Shown here: positions 1 through 5,977 of the stretch, piece after piece | Layout of the letters: every line of letters begins with the position of its first letter | Numbering within the stretch: position 1 is the first letter of the stretch | Source of the DNA: Nitrospira sp. | Lineage (GTDB): Bacteria > Nitrospirota > Nitrospiria > Nitrospirales > Nitrospiraceae | DNA: 10,000 bases | Reading direction: 5' to 3' | Assembly: GCA_020216985.1 (NCBI GenBank) | Contig: JAIWOH010000091.1 | Location: forward strand, 1 to 10,000 | Program-made: the position numbers and the translations under genes | The notes under the pieces: model-generated | Told to the model about the DNA's origin: nothing | The model's database searches: none | Seen by the model: only the letters and a program-made list of their open reading frames with translations

Positions 1-391
1 CTGTTACGACGCGATGACGTCGTCCCGCGTTTATCGCCGCGAGGCGATGGCTCCCTCAAAGGTCTTGCGCCTGATGCTTGAGAAGGCGGGAACGAGCTTC
101 GACCCGACGCTCATGAAACTGTTCGTGACCTGTGTGGGCATCATCCCGATCGGCAGTCTCGTGGAGCTTACGAACGGCGCGTTTGCGGTCGTGCTCAAAC
201 CGGCCGCCGCCCTCTCGGAGAGCGAACGCCCGCTCGTCAAAGTGATCGCCGATCCGGAGGGAAATCCTCTCGACAACGGACCGGAGCTGGACTTGACCGA
301 AAAGGACGAGACCGGCGGCTACGCTCACAGCATTGCTCGTCTCATCGACCACACTCAACACAAATTCGACACCAGCCGCTATTTCGTGTAG
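1..391 (+). CDS. HD-GYP domain c-di-GMP phosphodiesterase, C-terminal fragment
   Basis: The frame is open to the left edge of the window (first full codon at 2), so only the last 129 residues are present. They begin CYDAMTSSRVYRR, which matches the D-x-[YF]-DA-[LM]-TS-x-R-x-Y motif near the end of the HD-GYP metal-dependent phosphohydrolase core. The stretch after it (KVLRLMLEKAG, then FDPTLMKLF and a hydrophobic IIPIGSLVEL) is the usual tail of the domain, followed by a small beta-rich end. Proteins of this family hydrolyse the second messenger cyclic di-GMP to pGpG or GMP in the cytoplasm. The HD dyad, the GYP triad and any sensor or receiver domain lie upstream, outside the window, so activity and input signal cannot be judged. 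The ATG at 14 is internal and is not the true start. Family assignment is fairly secure; substrate is inferred from the family. Confidence 0.82.
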   Translation, partial: CYDAMTSSRVYRREAMAPSKVLRLMLEKAGTSFDPTLMKLFVTCVGIIPIGSLVELTNGAFAVVLKPAAALSESERPLVKVIADPEGNPLDNGPELDLTEKDETGGYAHSIARLIDHTQHKFDTSRYFV

Positions 392-421
392 CTGTCAGGA
401 CTCACGCAGGCCGTCCCGCGC

Positions 422-451
422 TTGACAGCCTCAAATCCCCTCGCCGACAAT
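422..451 (+). promoter_or_regulatory. Putative sigma-70 promoter of the folB fusion gene
   Basis: A perfect TTGACA (422-427) is followed after 18 bases by GACAAT (446-451, four of six matches to TATAAT). The ATG at 457 lies only five bases beyond the -10 box, so transcription would start at or next to the start codon. No Shine-Dalgarno sequence is visible in front of the ATG, which fits leaderless translation. Assigned by eye. Confidence 0.45.
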
Positions 452-456
452 GCGGC

Positions 457-1368
457 ATGCCGGAGTCCATTGTCATCGAGCGGTTGGAATTCCGCGGCCG
501 CTGCGGTGTGACGGCCGAAGAACGAGCCCGTCCGCAACCGCTCGCGATCGATGTGGAACTGCGCCGATCCTCCGAACAGCCGGATCTCGGCGACCAGATC
601 GAATTCACCATCGACTATGCCGCCGTCGCCCGACGCCTCGTGGAAGTTGGAACGGCGCAAGACTGCCGCCTGTTGGAAACCATGGCCGAGCGACTCCTCA
701 GGATGTTGTTCGAGGAGTTTCCGATCGAGCACGCCAAACTGTGGCTTCGAAAACTCCATCCGCCGATTGACCTCATCACCGGTTCCGTCGGAGTCTCCGT
801 TGAACGCACCAGAGAAACCCATCAAACCCGATACGACGATGACACCCCGGCCCGACTGCTCGTCGAACAACTGCACCGACTTCCCGCCGGCACCGCGCTT
901 GACGTGGCGGCCGGCAACGGTCGCCACTCTCTGTTTCTCGCGTCCCACGGCTATCAGGTCCACGCCGTCGATCGGAACGCCGCCGCCCTGGATCGGCTCA
1001 TCACCTCCGCCCGATCGCGCGCATGCGATAGAATCACGACACAGGTCGTCGACCTTGAACAGCCTCCTCCCCATGAACCCCGTCTCGGCAAGGAGCAATA
1101 CGACGTGATCGTCGTGTTTTTTTATCTGTATCGTCCCTTGTTCCCCCTCCTCTTCGAAGCGCTGAAGCCGGGTGGCGCGCTGGTTTATGAAACGTTCACC
1201 GTCGACAACCACGTTCACTACCATCATCCGAAGAGACGCGAATTTTGCCTCGACTCCAACGAGCTGCTGAACCTTGCGTCCGGCCTCCAGATCCTGCATT
1301 ATGACGAGGGACGCCGGGCGGATCGCCCGGCGTACACGGCCCGACTCGTCGCACGAAAACCATCTTGA
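457..1368 (+). CDS. folB: Dihydroneopterin aldolase (FolB) fused to a class I SAM-dependent methyltransferase
   Basis: Residues 1-118 are a complete FolB domain. FolB converts 7,8-dihydroneopterin to 6-hydroxymethyl-dihydropterin plus glycolaldehyde in tetrahydrofolate synthesis. Expected residues are present: GVTAEER with Glu22, the DYAAV segment with Tyr54, LLE with Glu74, and Lys99 in RKLHPPI (usually KP, here KL). These fall at nearly the same numbers as in characterised single-domain enzymes of about 120 residues. After a short acidic linker (119-130), residues 131-303 form a methyltransferase. Motif I is ALDVAAGNGRHS (147-158), the acidic residue ending strand 2 is Asp172 in HAVDRN, and a DVIVVFFYLYRPLF block precedes LKPGGALVYETF. 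This resembles TehB-like small-molecule methyltransferases; the acceptor is unknown. The frame is continuous, with no internal stop or ribosome-binding site at the junction. It starts 65 bases after the HD-GYP gene and its stop abuts the PHP gene. The FolB call is strong; the methyltransferase substrate is open. Confidence 0.88.
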   Translation: MPESIVIERLEFRGRCGVTAEERARPQPLAIDVELRRSSEQPDLGDQIEFTIDYAAVARRLVEVGTAQDCRLLETMAERLLRMLFEEFPIEHAKLWLRKLHPPIDLITGSVGVSVERTRETHQTRYDDDTPARLLVEQLHRLPAGTALDVAAGNGRHSLFLASHGYQVHAVDRNAAALDRLITSARSRACDRITTQVVDLEQPPPHEPRLGKEQYDVIVVFFYLYRPLFPLLFEALKPGGALVYETFTVDNHVHYHHPKRREFCLDSNELLNLASGLQILHYDEGRRADRPAYTARLVARKPS

Positions 1369-1372
1369 GAGG
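1367..1372 (+). promoter_or_regulatory. Ribosome binding site of the PHP gene
   Basis: GAGAGG lies ten bases before the ATG at 1383 and only one base before the alternative ATG at 1374, so it favours 1383. It overlaps the TGA stop of the upstream fusion gene, which suggests coupled translation. Confidence 0.4.
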
Positions 1373-1382
1373 CATGACCGAC

Positions 1383-2231
1383 ATGAGCCGCGCGGACCTT
1401 CACCTGCACACCACCCATTCCGACGGAAGCTTCACTCCTGCCGAAGTCATCGCCCTCGCGCACGAAGCCGGCGTGACGGCGGCAGCCATTACCGATCACG
1501 ACATCACATCGGGCATACCCGAAGCCACGCAGACCGGCCGAGAACTCGGCATCGACGTCATCCCCGGAGTCGAGATCAGTTCCCTCTGCGGCGACGCGGA
1601 ATTGCACGTGCTGGGATACTTTCTCGACTGGCAAGACGAGATGCTGAATCGACGACTGGCGGTTCTCCGCGAGAGCCGTCACCGCCGAAATCCCAAAATC
1701 ATCGAACGGTTGCAGGCCGCTGGGATTGATATTACCTACGACGAGGTTCGCGCGGTGGCCGGAACCGATTCGGTCGGGCGACCGCATATCGCGCGAGTGC
1801 TGATTGAAAAGCGCGTCGTCGCGTCGGCGCAGGAGGCGTTCGATCTGTGGCTTGCAGAAGGACGCCCGGCCTACGTCCCGCGCGAACTCCCTGCTCCCGC
1901 AGAAGCCATCCGATGGATCAAGGACGCAAAGGGGCTTGCGGTCCTCGCCCACCCCACCTGGATCAAGACGCCGGACGGCACGTTGTCGGACCTGGCCCGT
2001 CGGCTCAAAGCCGACGGACTCGCCGGCATCGAAGTCTATTACAGCACGCACACCGCCAGGCAGACGCGCGAGTATTTGGCGTTGGCCAAACAATTGGATC
2101 TGTTGGTCACGGGCGGAAGCGACTTCCACGGGGTGACTAAGCCGGACATCGGCGTCGGCGTCGGCAGAGGGACGTTGCGCGTTTCTTCCTCCCTTGTCGA
2201 TGCCATGAAACGTGCGCACTCCAAGTTGTAG
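1383..2231 (+). CDS. PHP domain metal-dependent phosphoesterase (RNase AM / 3',5'-nucleoside bisphosphate phosphatase type)
   Basis: The 282-residue product is a single PHP domain of the YciV/TrpH group, whose usual length is 275-295. Metal ligands are all visible: His7 and His9 in DLHLHTTHSDG with Asp14, His39 in ITDHD, Glu64 in PGVEIS, His75 in HVLGY, His190 in LAHPT, and Asp247/His249 in SDFHG. An inserted helical region (about 85-175, with GRPHIARVL) is typical of this branch. Characterised relatives remove phosphate from 3',5'-bisphosphonucleotides or trim 5' ends of rRNA and small RNA in the cytoplasm; which applies here cannot be read from sequence. It follows the FolB fusion gene with a 14-base gap and is probably co-transcribed. 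ATG 1383 is chosen for its position relative to GAGAGG and because it leaves the usual short lead before DLHLH; ATG 1374 would add three residues. The overlapping TTG at 1365 has no support. Confidence 0.88.
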   Translation: MSRADLHLHTTHSDGSFTPAEVIALAHEAGVTAAAITDHDITSGIPEATQTGRELGIDVIPGVEISSLCGDAELHVLGYFLDWQDEMLNRRLAVLRESRHRRNPKIIERLQAAGIDITYDEVRAVAGTDSVGRPHIARVLIEKRVVASAQEAFDLWLAEGRPAYVPRELPAPAEAIRWIKDAKGLAVLAHPTWIKTPDGTLSDLARRLKADGLAGIEVYYSTHTARQTREYLALAKQLDLLVTGGSDFHGVTKPDIGVGVGRGTLRVSSSLVDAMKRAHSKL

Positions 2232-2300
2232 CTTGCCTCACCCATCGAGCGTGGATCTCCCGCCGGATTGGAACGCATACTGCGCCTTTTTCGGGATTCA

Positions 2301-2328
2301 TTGACTCGCCTTGATGATCCGTTAGACT
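2301..2328 (+). promoter_or_regulatory. Putative sigma-70 promoter of the kinase gene
   Basis: TTGACT (2301-2306) and TAGACT (2323-2328) are separated by 16 bases, with five of six and four of six matches to consensus. Transcription would begin near 2335, which excludes the GTG at 2329 as a start codon and favours ATG 2356 or 2359. Found by eye. Confidence 0.35.
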
Positions 2329-2355
2329 GTGACGAGTTTGACGGCGCATGCACCC

Positions 2356-3753
2356 ATGATGAAGGCGCTCGGCTGGACCTGTTCGTATTTTCTCGTTCTT
2401 CTCACGGCCCTCTTCGGAGGTCCTTTGCTCAGCAAGCTTCCTTTCTTACAGACAGCTCCCTTTGTGTTTCATCCTCTGAACGGCTCCCAAACCGTCCGCG
2501 TGCTCATGGAGGGAACCGGCCTGATTGGGCTGAGTCTGATCACGATCCAAGCGCACCGGCGGATGCCGGACAATGGGAGCGGCTTTTCGTTTTTGCGCAA
2601 ACTTGTCTTCCCCTTGGCCGTTCTCGTTCTGTTGATCGTCGTGGACAGAACGATTCGAGCCGCCGAGTTCCCGCTCGTTGACTCCATCGGAAGTCGGTAT
2701 TATCGGCTCACCTACGCCTCCGGCCTAACGTTGGCGGGATTGTGGGTCACGGCCGGGTGGCTTTCAAAGCTTGATTCTCTTCATCGTTTTTTTTCCACGT
2801 CGGATGAGCGGGGCGATTCGGGACCGTCATCATGGACCGACGAAAGTAGGGACGAGATCGGTTCACAGGATTCCACTGACGAAGTCAATTTCGAGGCCGC
2901 CTCCCCCCCGGCCTACAGAAATTCACCCGGCATGCTCGGCCGATACAAAATTTTAAAAGAATTGGGACGCGGCGCGATGGGGGTCGTCTATCTGGGGAAA
3001 GATCCCACGATTCAGCGGTTTGTCGCCATCAAAACGATGCGGTTGGACGGCGTTGACGATCACGAGAAGTACCAAGCTGCCAAAGCTCGCTTCTTTCGGG
3101 AAGCCGAATCGGCGGGTCATCTGTCTCATCCGAACATCGTGACCATCTTCGACGCCGGGGAAGAAGATGATCTGGGCTATATCGCGATGGAATTACTCCA
3201 CGGCACCACGCTCAAGAAGTGGTCGCGCGCACCTCACCTCTTGCCGCTCGACAAACTGCTTCCCATCCTCGCCACCGTCGCCGACGCCTTGGATTACGCC
3301 CATCAGCGGGGCGTCGTTCATCGCGACATCAAACCCGGCAACATCATGCTGACGGACGATCAGGTGATCAAAGTGATGGATTTCGGCATCGCCCACATGA
3401 CGTCGTCATCAAGGACTACGACGCATACCGTGATGGGAACTCCCACCTATATGTCGCCGGAACAGATCGCCGGGAAAAAAGTGGACGGCCGGTCCGACAT
3501 TTTTTCCCTGGGCGTCGTGACGTTCGAACTCCTGACCGGCTGTCCCCCCTTTACGGGCGATAACGTGCCGGCCGTTCTGTTTGCCATCGCCAACACCCCG
3601 CATCCCAAGCTCTCGGAACTGAGAACCGATCTCCCGCCCGCTTTGCAAGACATTCTGGATCGTGCCCTTCACAAAAACCCGGTCCGCCGCTATCGCCGTG
3701 CGGGTGAATTTGCGCGAGACCTCCGCTCCTGCCTGAAAATACTCGTCGCCTAG
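2356..3753 (+). CDS. Membrane-anchored Ser/Thr protein kinase (PknB/Hanks type)
   Basis: Four hydrophobic segments come first, at residues about 5-25, 49-66, 83-99 and 118-136. A polar, acidic, Ser-rich linker (147-192) follows, then a full kinase domain from 194 to the end at 465. Catalytic motifs are intact: glycine loop GRGAMG (204-209), VAIK with Lys226, HRDIKPGN (His322, Asp324, Asn329), DFG (342-344), an activation loop rich in Ser and Thr (349-358), GTPTYMSPE with Glu369, and DIFSLGVVTFELLTG. It should therefore be an active ATP-dependent kinase facing the cytoplasm, phosphorylating Ser/Thr targets that are not identifiable here. Most bacterial kinases of this class have the catalytic domain first and one helix after it; here the order is reversed and no extracytoplasmic sensor domain is visible, so the helices themselves may sense or localise. 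No Shine-Dalgarno sequence is clear; the start at 2356 rests on the promoter position, and GTG 2329 would add nine residues. Confidence 0.88.
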   Translation: MMKALGWTCSYFLVLLTALFGGPLLSKLPFLQTAPFVFHPLNGSQTVRVLMEGTGLIGLSLITIQAHRRMPDNGSGFSFLRKLVFPLAVLVLLIVVDRTIRAAEFPLVDSIGSRYYRLTYASGLTLAGLWVTAGWLSKLDSLHRFFSTSDERGDSGPSSWTDESRDEIGSQDSTDEVNFEAASPPAYRNSPGMLGRYKILKELGRGAMGVVYLGKDPTIQRFVAIKTMRLDGVDDHEKYQAAKARFFREAESAGHLSHPNIVTIFDAGEEDDLGYIAMELLHGTTLKKWSRAPHLLPLDKLLPILATVADALDYAHQRGVVHRDIKPGNIMLTDDQVIKVMDFGIAHMTSSSRTTTHTVMGTPTYMSPEQIAGKKVDGRSDIFSLGVVTFELLTGCPPFTGDNVPAVLFAIANTPHPKLSELRTDLPPALQDILDRALHKNPVRRYRRAGEFARDLRSCLKILVA

Positions 3754-3758
3754 CCGGA

Positions 3759-4172
3759 TTACTTTCCTTGCGTCGGTTGCTCCTCAGACGTCCGGCAGAG
3801 AGTCGATGCCCGTTTCAGATTCAGCGCCTCGCACCGGAGACGCTCTTCGTTCGACAGCGAGGCGGGGCAGACTCGCTGCATGTCTTCAGCACACTTTGAC
3901 TCTGCAACGCGATGGAACCGGCTTGCCTGACGATCGGCGTTCCCACCGACCCGATGAGGCTCTCCGGCTGTGTGAGAAGCGGTGACCCCCGGAATCGTCA
4001 GATCCAGCTCGGGTACGGCGGCCGGAGAGTGAACGACCGGCTGTTCCGACAACAATTCTTCCCAGGAGGGCAGGTTGGCCCAGACCACACTCCAGACCAA
4101 GGCCAATCCTATAAACGACGCCAGATTTGCCATGGCTCGTCCGGATGGATCCGGCTGCGTTCTTCCTTTCAT
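3759..4172 (-). CDS. Small secreted or membrane-anchored Cys-rich protein, unknown function
   Basis: The 137-residue product has a hydrophobic stretch at 17-32 (ASFIGLALVWSVVWA) that could be a signal peptide or an anchor. A Pro/Val-rich region follows. The C-terminal part has four cysteines, Cys94, Cys102, Cys114 and Cys126, spaced x7, x11, x11 in the form C-AEDMQRV-CP ... RLRC ... TLC. This recalls the periplasmic or secreted Cys-rich repeat proteins, where such cysteines form disulfides, but only one repeat unit is present. The gene converges with the kinase gene, five bases separating the stop codons. The start is uncertain: ATG 4172 gives a plausible n-region, ATG 4131-4133 would give a shorter signal peptide, and no good Shine-Dalgarno is seen before either. 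A TATTCT seven bases upstream of ATG 4172 could be a -10 box. That this is a real gene is likely but not certain. Confidence 0.58.
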   Translation of the reverse strand: MKGRTQPDPSGRAMANLASFIGLALVWSVVWANLPSWEELLSEQPVVHSPAAVPELDLTIPGVTASHTAGEPHRVGGNADRQASRFHRVAESKCAEDMQRVCPASLSNEERLRCEALNLKRASTLCRTSEEQPTQGK

Positions 4173-4288
4173 GTCATGAAGAATAAAACGGGCCGGCGAG
4201 AAAATCACCGAATCGCGCATTTCGCGCAGCGGCGAGTGAGAGAGCGAGACGACTTGCAATCGATCGGGCCGAAGAACGGGAGCAGCGG

Positions 4289-5299
4289 TCAGTTTTCCGG
4301 AGTTTCGACGATGTGATTCTCAAACCTGGTGCACCCTTCGGCCAACAGCCGATTGGTCAGCATCTCGCCCGGCCACTCGATGGGCAAATCAGCCGTGAAG
4401 ACCCATACATCGGACGACGTCCACACCGGGCCGTGTTCTTCCGGCAGTTCAGGATCGAATAAATCCGTCCACACCGGCATGTAGACACCGTTGCCGCATT
4501 GCGTATGCAAATGCACGATCGTGCGGGATCGCACGAGCGGGTCCAATTCGCGCCAGACCGCCGCCGTTTCATCGGCCAAGTGGTGCAACCGAACCGCGTT
4601 TTGGGCATCGAACATCGCATAGGCGGCGTAGACCGGCGCTTCTATCGTATCGGGAGCTTCGGCCAGCTCCGGACACTGTTCCATGAGTCCCTCCAAGACG
4701 AGGCGTCGATGGTGATGCTCCCACGCGTCCGGCAAACCGGGGTCCGGAGCCCCGATCAGCTCGAACAAGAGAAACGCCGTATTCTCGACCGGCGGGAGCA
4801 ATCGAGCCGCCACCGTTTGCGCACGACGAGATTCGGCAACCGTCGCAAGATGTTCATGAAGCGACTGTAAGTCGAGAAGCTCCAACGTGGCGTCGGTCAA
4901 CAACCGAGGTTCCACACGGACGACCGTTCCGGCCGGAATCCGCAAATATCGGTGGAGCAGTTCCGCCGTTTTGATCGGGTCGATTTTCAACTTGAGTGGA
5001 GACGTCAGATTGGCCTGAAGCGGCAGCCCCAGGGCCGCCATGACGGCGTAAGAGGGTTTATCGTCCGGCCCGTCGAGCACCAACGTGCAACTGGCCTCGG
5101 CCACAAGATCGAACAGCCATTCCGCCATTTCTTCATCGAGCGCCGCAAGCACCGTCAACAAATCGTGCTCGCGTCCTTGCTCAAGAAACGCCTGCAACGT
5201 ATCGATGGCGTCGTCATTGTCACCGTGATCGTGACGTCGGGCATTGATGAGATGAATAAGATCACGCGTCAGCGGATCGGGACGGGGCCAGGCCAACAT
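4289..5299 (-). CDS. Hypothetical cytoplasmic protein, 336 residues
   Basis: I do not recognise this family. The start is well supported: ATG 5299 is preceded by AGAGGA at good spacing. The protein is acidic and leucine-rich, with no signal peptide or membrane helix, so it is probably cytoplasmic. The N-terminal third (1-75) looks helical. The middle region includes RIPAGTVVRVEPRLL, and about 140-200 are again helical (LHEHLATVAESRRAQ). The last 100 residues are richer in Trp, aromatic and His residues, with HLHTQCGNGVYMPVW, SSDVWVF and LPIEWPGE, which look like the most constrained parts. No nucleotide-binding loop, helix-turn-helix or metal-ligand set could be identified. The gene is preceded on the same strand by the YjbQ gene, 153 bases away, and followed by the Cys-rich gene after a 116-base gap. 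The reading frame is long and clean, and gene status is secure. Confidence 0.8.
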   Translation of the reverse strand: MLAWPRPDPLTRDLIHLINARRHDHGDNDDAIDTLQAFLEQGREHDLLTVLAALDEEMAEWLFDLVAEASCTLVLDGPDDKPSYAVMAALGLPLQANLTSPLKLKIDPIKTAELLHRYLRIPAGTVVRVEPRLLTDATLELLDLQSLHEHLATVAESRRAQTVAARLLPPVENTAFLLFELIGAPDPGLPDAWEHHHRRLVLEGLMEQCPELAEAPDTIEAPVYAAYAMFDAQNAVRLHHLADETAAVWRELDPLVRSRTIVHLHTQCGNGVYMPVWTDLFDPELPEEHGPVWTSSDVWVFTADLPIEWPGEMLTNRLLAEGCTRFENHIVETPEN

Positions 5300-5452
5300 G
5301 TGCGGTTCCTCTATTGAACAACTGTGTTGAATGGATTGTCGCGACGCACAGGATTCATGTTGCCAAACTTTCCCGCCCGCTGCAAGCGAGGAATTGGTTC
5401 CGATGCGATCGGGGAAAATTCAGCTGTGCGGAGCCGGCGCGACAAACGAACG
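5300..5452. other. Intergenic region between the YjbQ and hypothetical protein genes
   Basis: This is the longest gap in the window at 153 bases. It holds a short perfect inverted repeat, CCGAT-GCG-ATCGG (5400-5412), with no T-run after it on the minus strand, so it is not a convincing terminator. On the minus strand there is a GACAAT but no good -35 box at proper spacing. Apart from the ribosome binding site at its left end, nothing else stands out. Confidence 0.3.
5307..5312 (-). promoter_or_regulatory. Ribosome binding site of the 336-residue hypothetical protein gene
   Basis: Read on the minus strand, AGAGGA lies seven bases before ATG 5299. It is one of only two strong Shine-Dalgarno sequences in the window and fixes this start. 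Confidence 0.65.
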
Positions 5453-5866
5453 CTATTCGCCGATGATTTTCACCAGCACTCGTTTTCTTCGACGGCCATC
5501 GAATTCTCCATAAAAAATTTGCTCCCACGGACCGAAGTCCAGTTTGCCGTCCGTGATGGCCACCACCACCTCTCGCCCCATGATTTGGCGTTTCACATGA
5601 GCGTCGCCGTTGTCTTCGCCGGTGTCGTTGTGCCGGTAGCGCGCGTCGTGCGGGGCGAGCCGCTCGAGAAACTCGTCGTAGTCGCGCAAGAGGCCGGGCT
5701 CGTCGTCATTGATATAGACGCTGGCGGTGATGTGCATGGCGTTCACCAGCACCAAGCCCTCCCGCACCCCGCTTCTTTTGACCGCCGCTTCAATCTGAGG
5801 AGTGATGTTGAGGTAAGCCCGTCTTGTTTTGGTTTCGAACCAGAGTTCTTCACGGTAGGATTTCAT
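5453..5866 (-). CDS. YjbQ family protein (UPF0047)
   Basis: The 137-residue product fits the family length of 130-140. It begins [12 protein letters not shown], the usual opening of these proteins. Conserved features follow: [10 protein letters not shown], the [11 protein letters not shown] segment with His45, HNDTGED (His79), [10 protein letters not shown] (Asp88, His90, Lys92), and [20 protein letters not shown] near the end. Members are small cytoplasmic trimeric proteins with a clustered His/Glu site. Weak thiamine-phosphate synthase activity has been reported for some, but the physiological role is unsettled. Start 5866 is preferred because a likely promoter (TTGAAA, CACAAT) ends at 5883, overlapping the alternative ATG at 5884 and placing transcription start near 5876. 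The TTG at 5911 falls inside the -35 box. The gene is divergent from nrdJ, with 111 bases between the start codons. Confidence 0.85.
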   Translation of the reverse strand: MKSYREELWFETKTRRAYLNITPQIEAAVKRSGVREGLVLVNAMHITASVYINDDEPGLLRDYDEFLERLAPHDARYRHNDTGEDNGDAHVKRQIMGREVVVAITDGKLDFGPWEQIFYGEFDGRRRKRVLVKIIGE

Positions 5867-5882
5867 GGCCTGAACGGCCGTC

Positions 5883-5911
5883 ATTGTGCCTGCCGATCCC
5901 ACAAGTTTCAA
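5883..5911 (-). promoter_or_regulatory. Putative sigma-70 promoter of the YjbQ gene
   Basis: On the minus strand, TTGAAA (5911-5906) and CACAAT (5888-5883) are exactly 17 bases apart, matching five of six and four of six consensus bases. The expected transcription start near 5876 would give a leader of about ten bases before ATG 5866. Confidence 0.4.
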
Positions 5912-5962
5912 GAGGAAGGCCGAACGGCGGCGGACTCTATATCACCGACCGCTTCAACAGTA

Positions 5963-5971
5963 TGAGATAAT
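5963..5971 (+). promoter_or_regulatory. Putative extended -10 promoter of nrdJ
   Basis: TGA followed by GATAAT (5966-5971) is an extended -10 element; no convincing -35 box lies upstream. The ATG of nrdJ at 5978 is the seventh base after the hexamer, exactly where transcription should begin. No Shine-Dalgarno is present, so the message is probably leaderless. Confidence 0.45.
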
Positions 5972-5977
5972 GTTCAC

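Noticed and set aside
379..1299. Minus-strand open frame of 306 codons opposite the folB fusion gene
   Set aside because: It lies almost wholly antisense to a gene with clear family motifs; its composition is what high-GC third positions produce on the other strand, and no domain is recognisable.
1299..2219. Minus-strand open frame of 306 codons opposite the PHP gene
   Set aside because: It is the antisense shadow of a gene with every expected metal ligand. Its equal length to the previous shadow frame is coincidence.
2274..2292. CGCA-TAC-TGCG hairpin followed by CCTTTTTC after the PHP gene
   Set aside because: The stem is only four base pairs, too weak to call a terminator with confidence, although the T-run is suggestive.
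5930..5950. CTATAT core resembling half of an NrdR box upstream of nrdJ
   Set aside because: The right half does not match and no second box is found at the helical spacing that NrdR requires.
5324..5965. Plus-strand frame of 213 codons across the YjbQ gene
   Set aside because: It is antisense to a conserved gene, crosses two promoter regions, and shows no motif or ribosome binding site.
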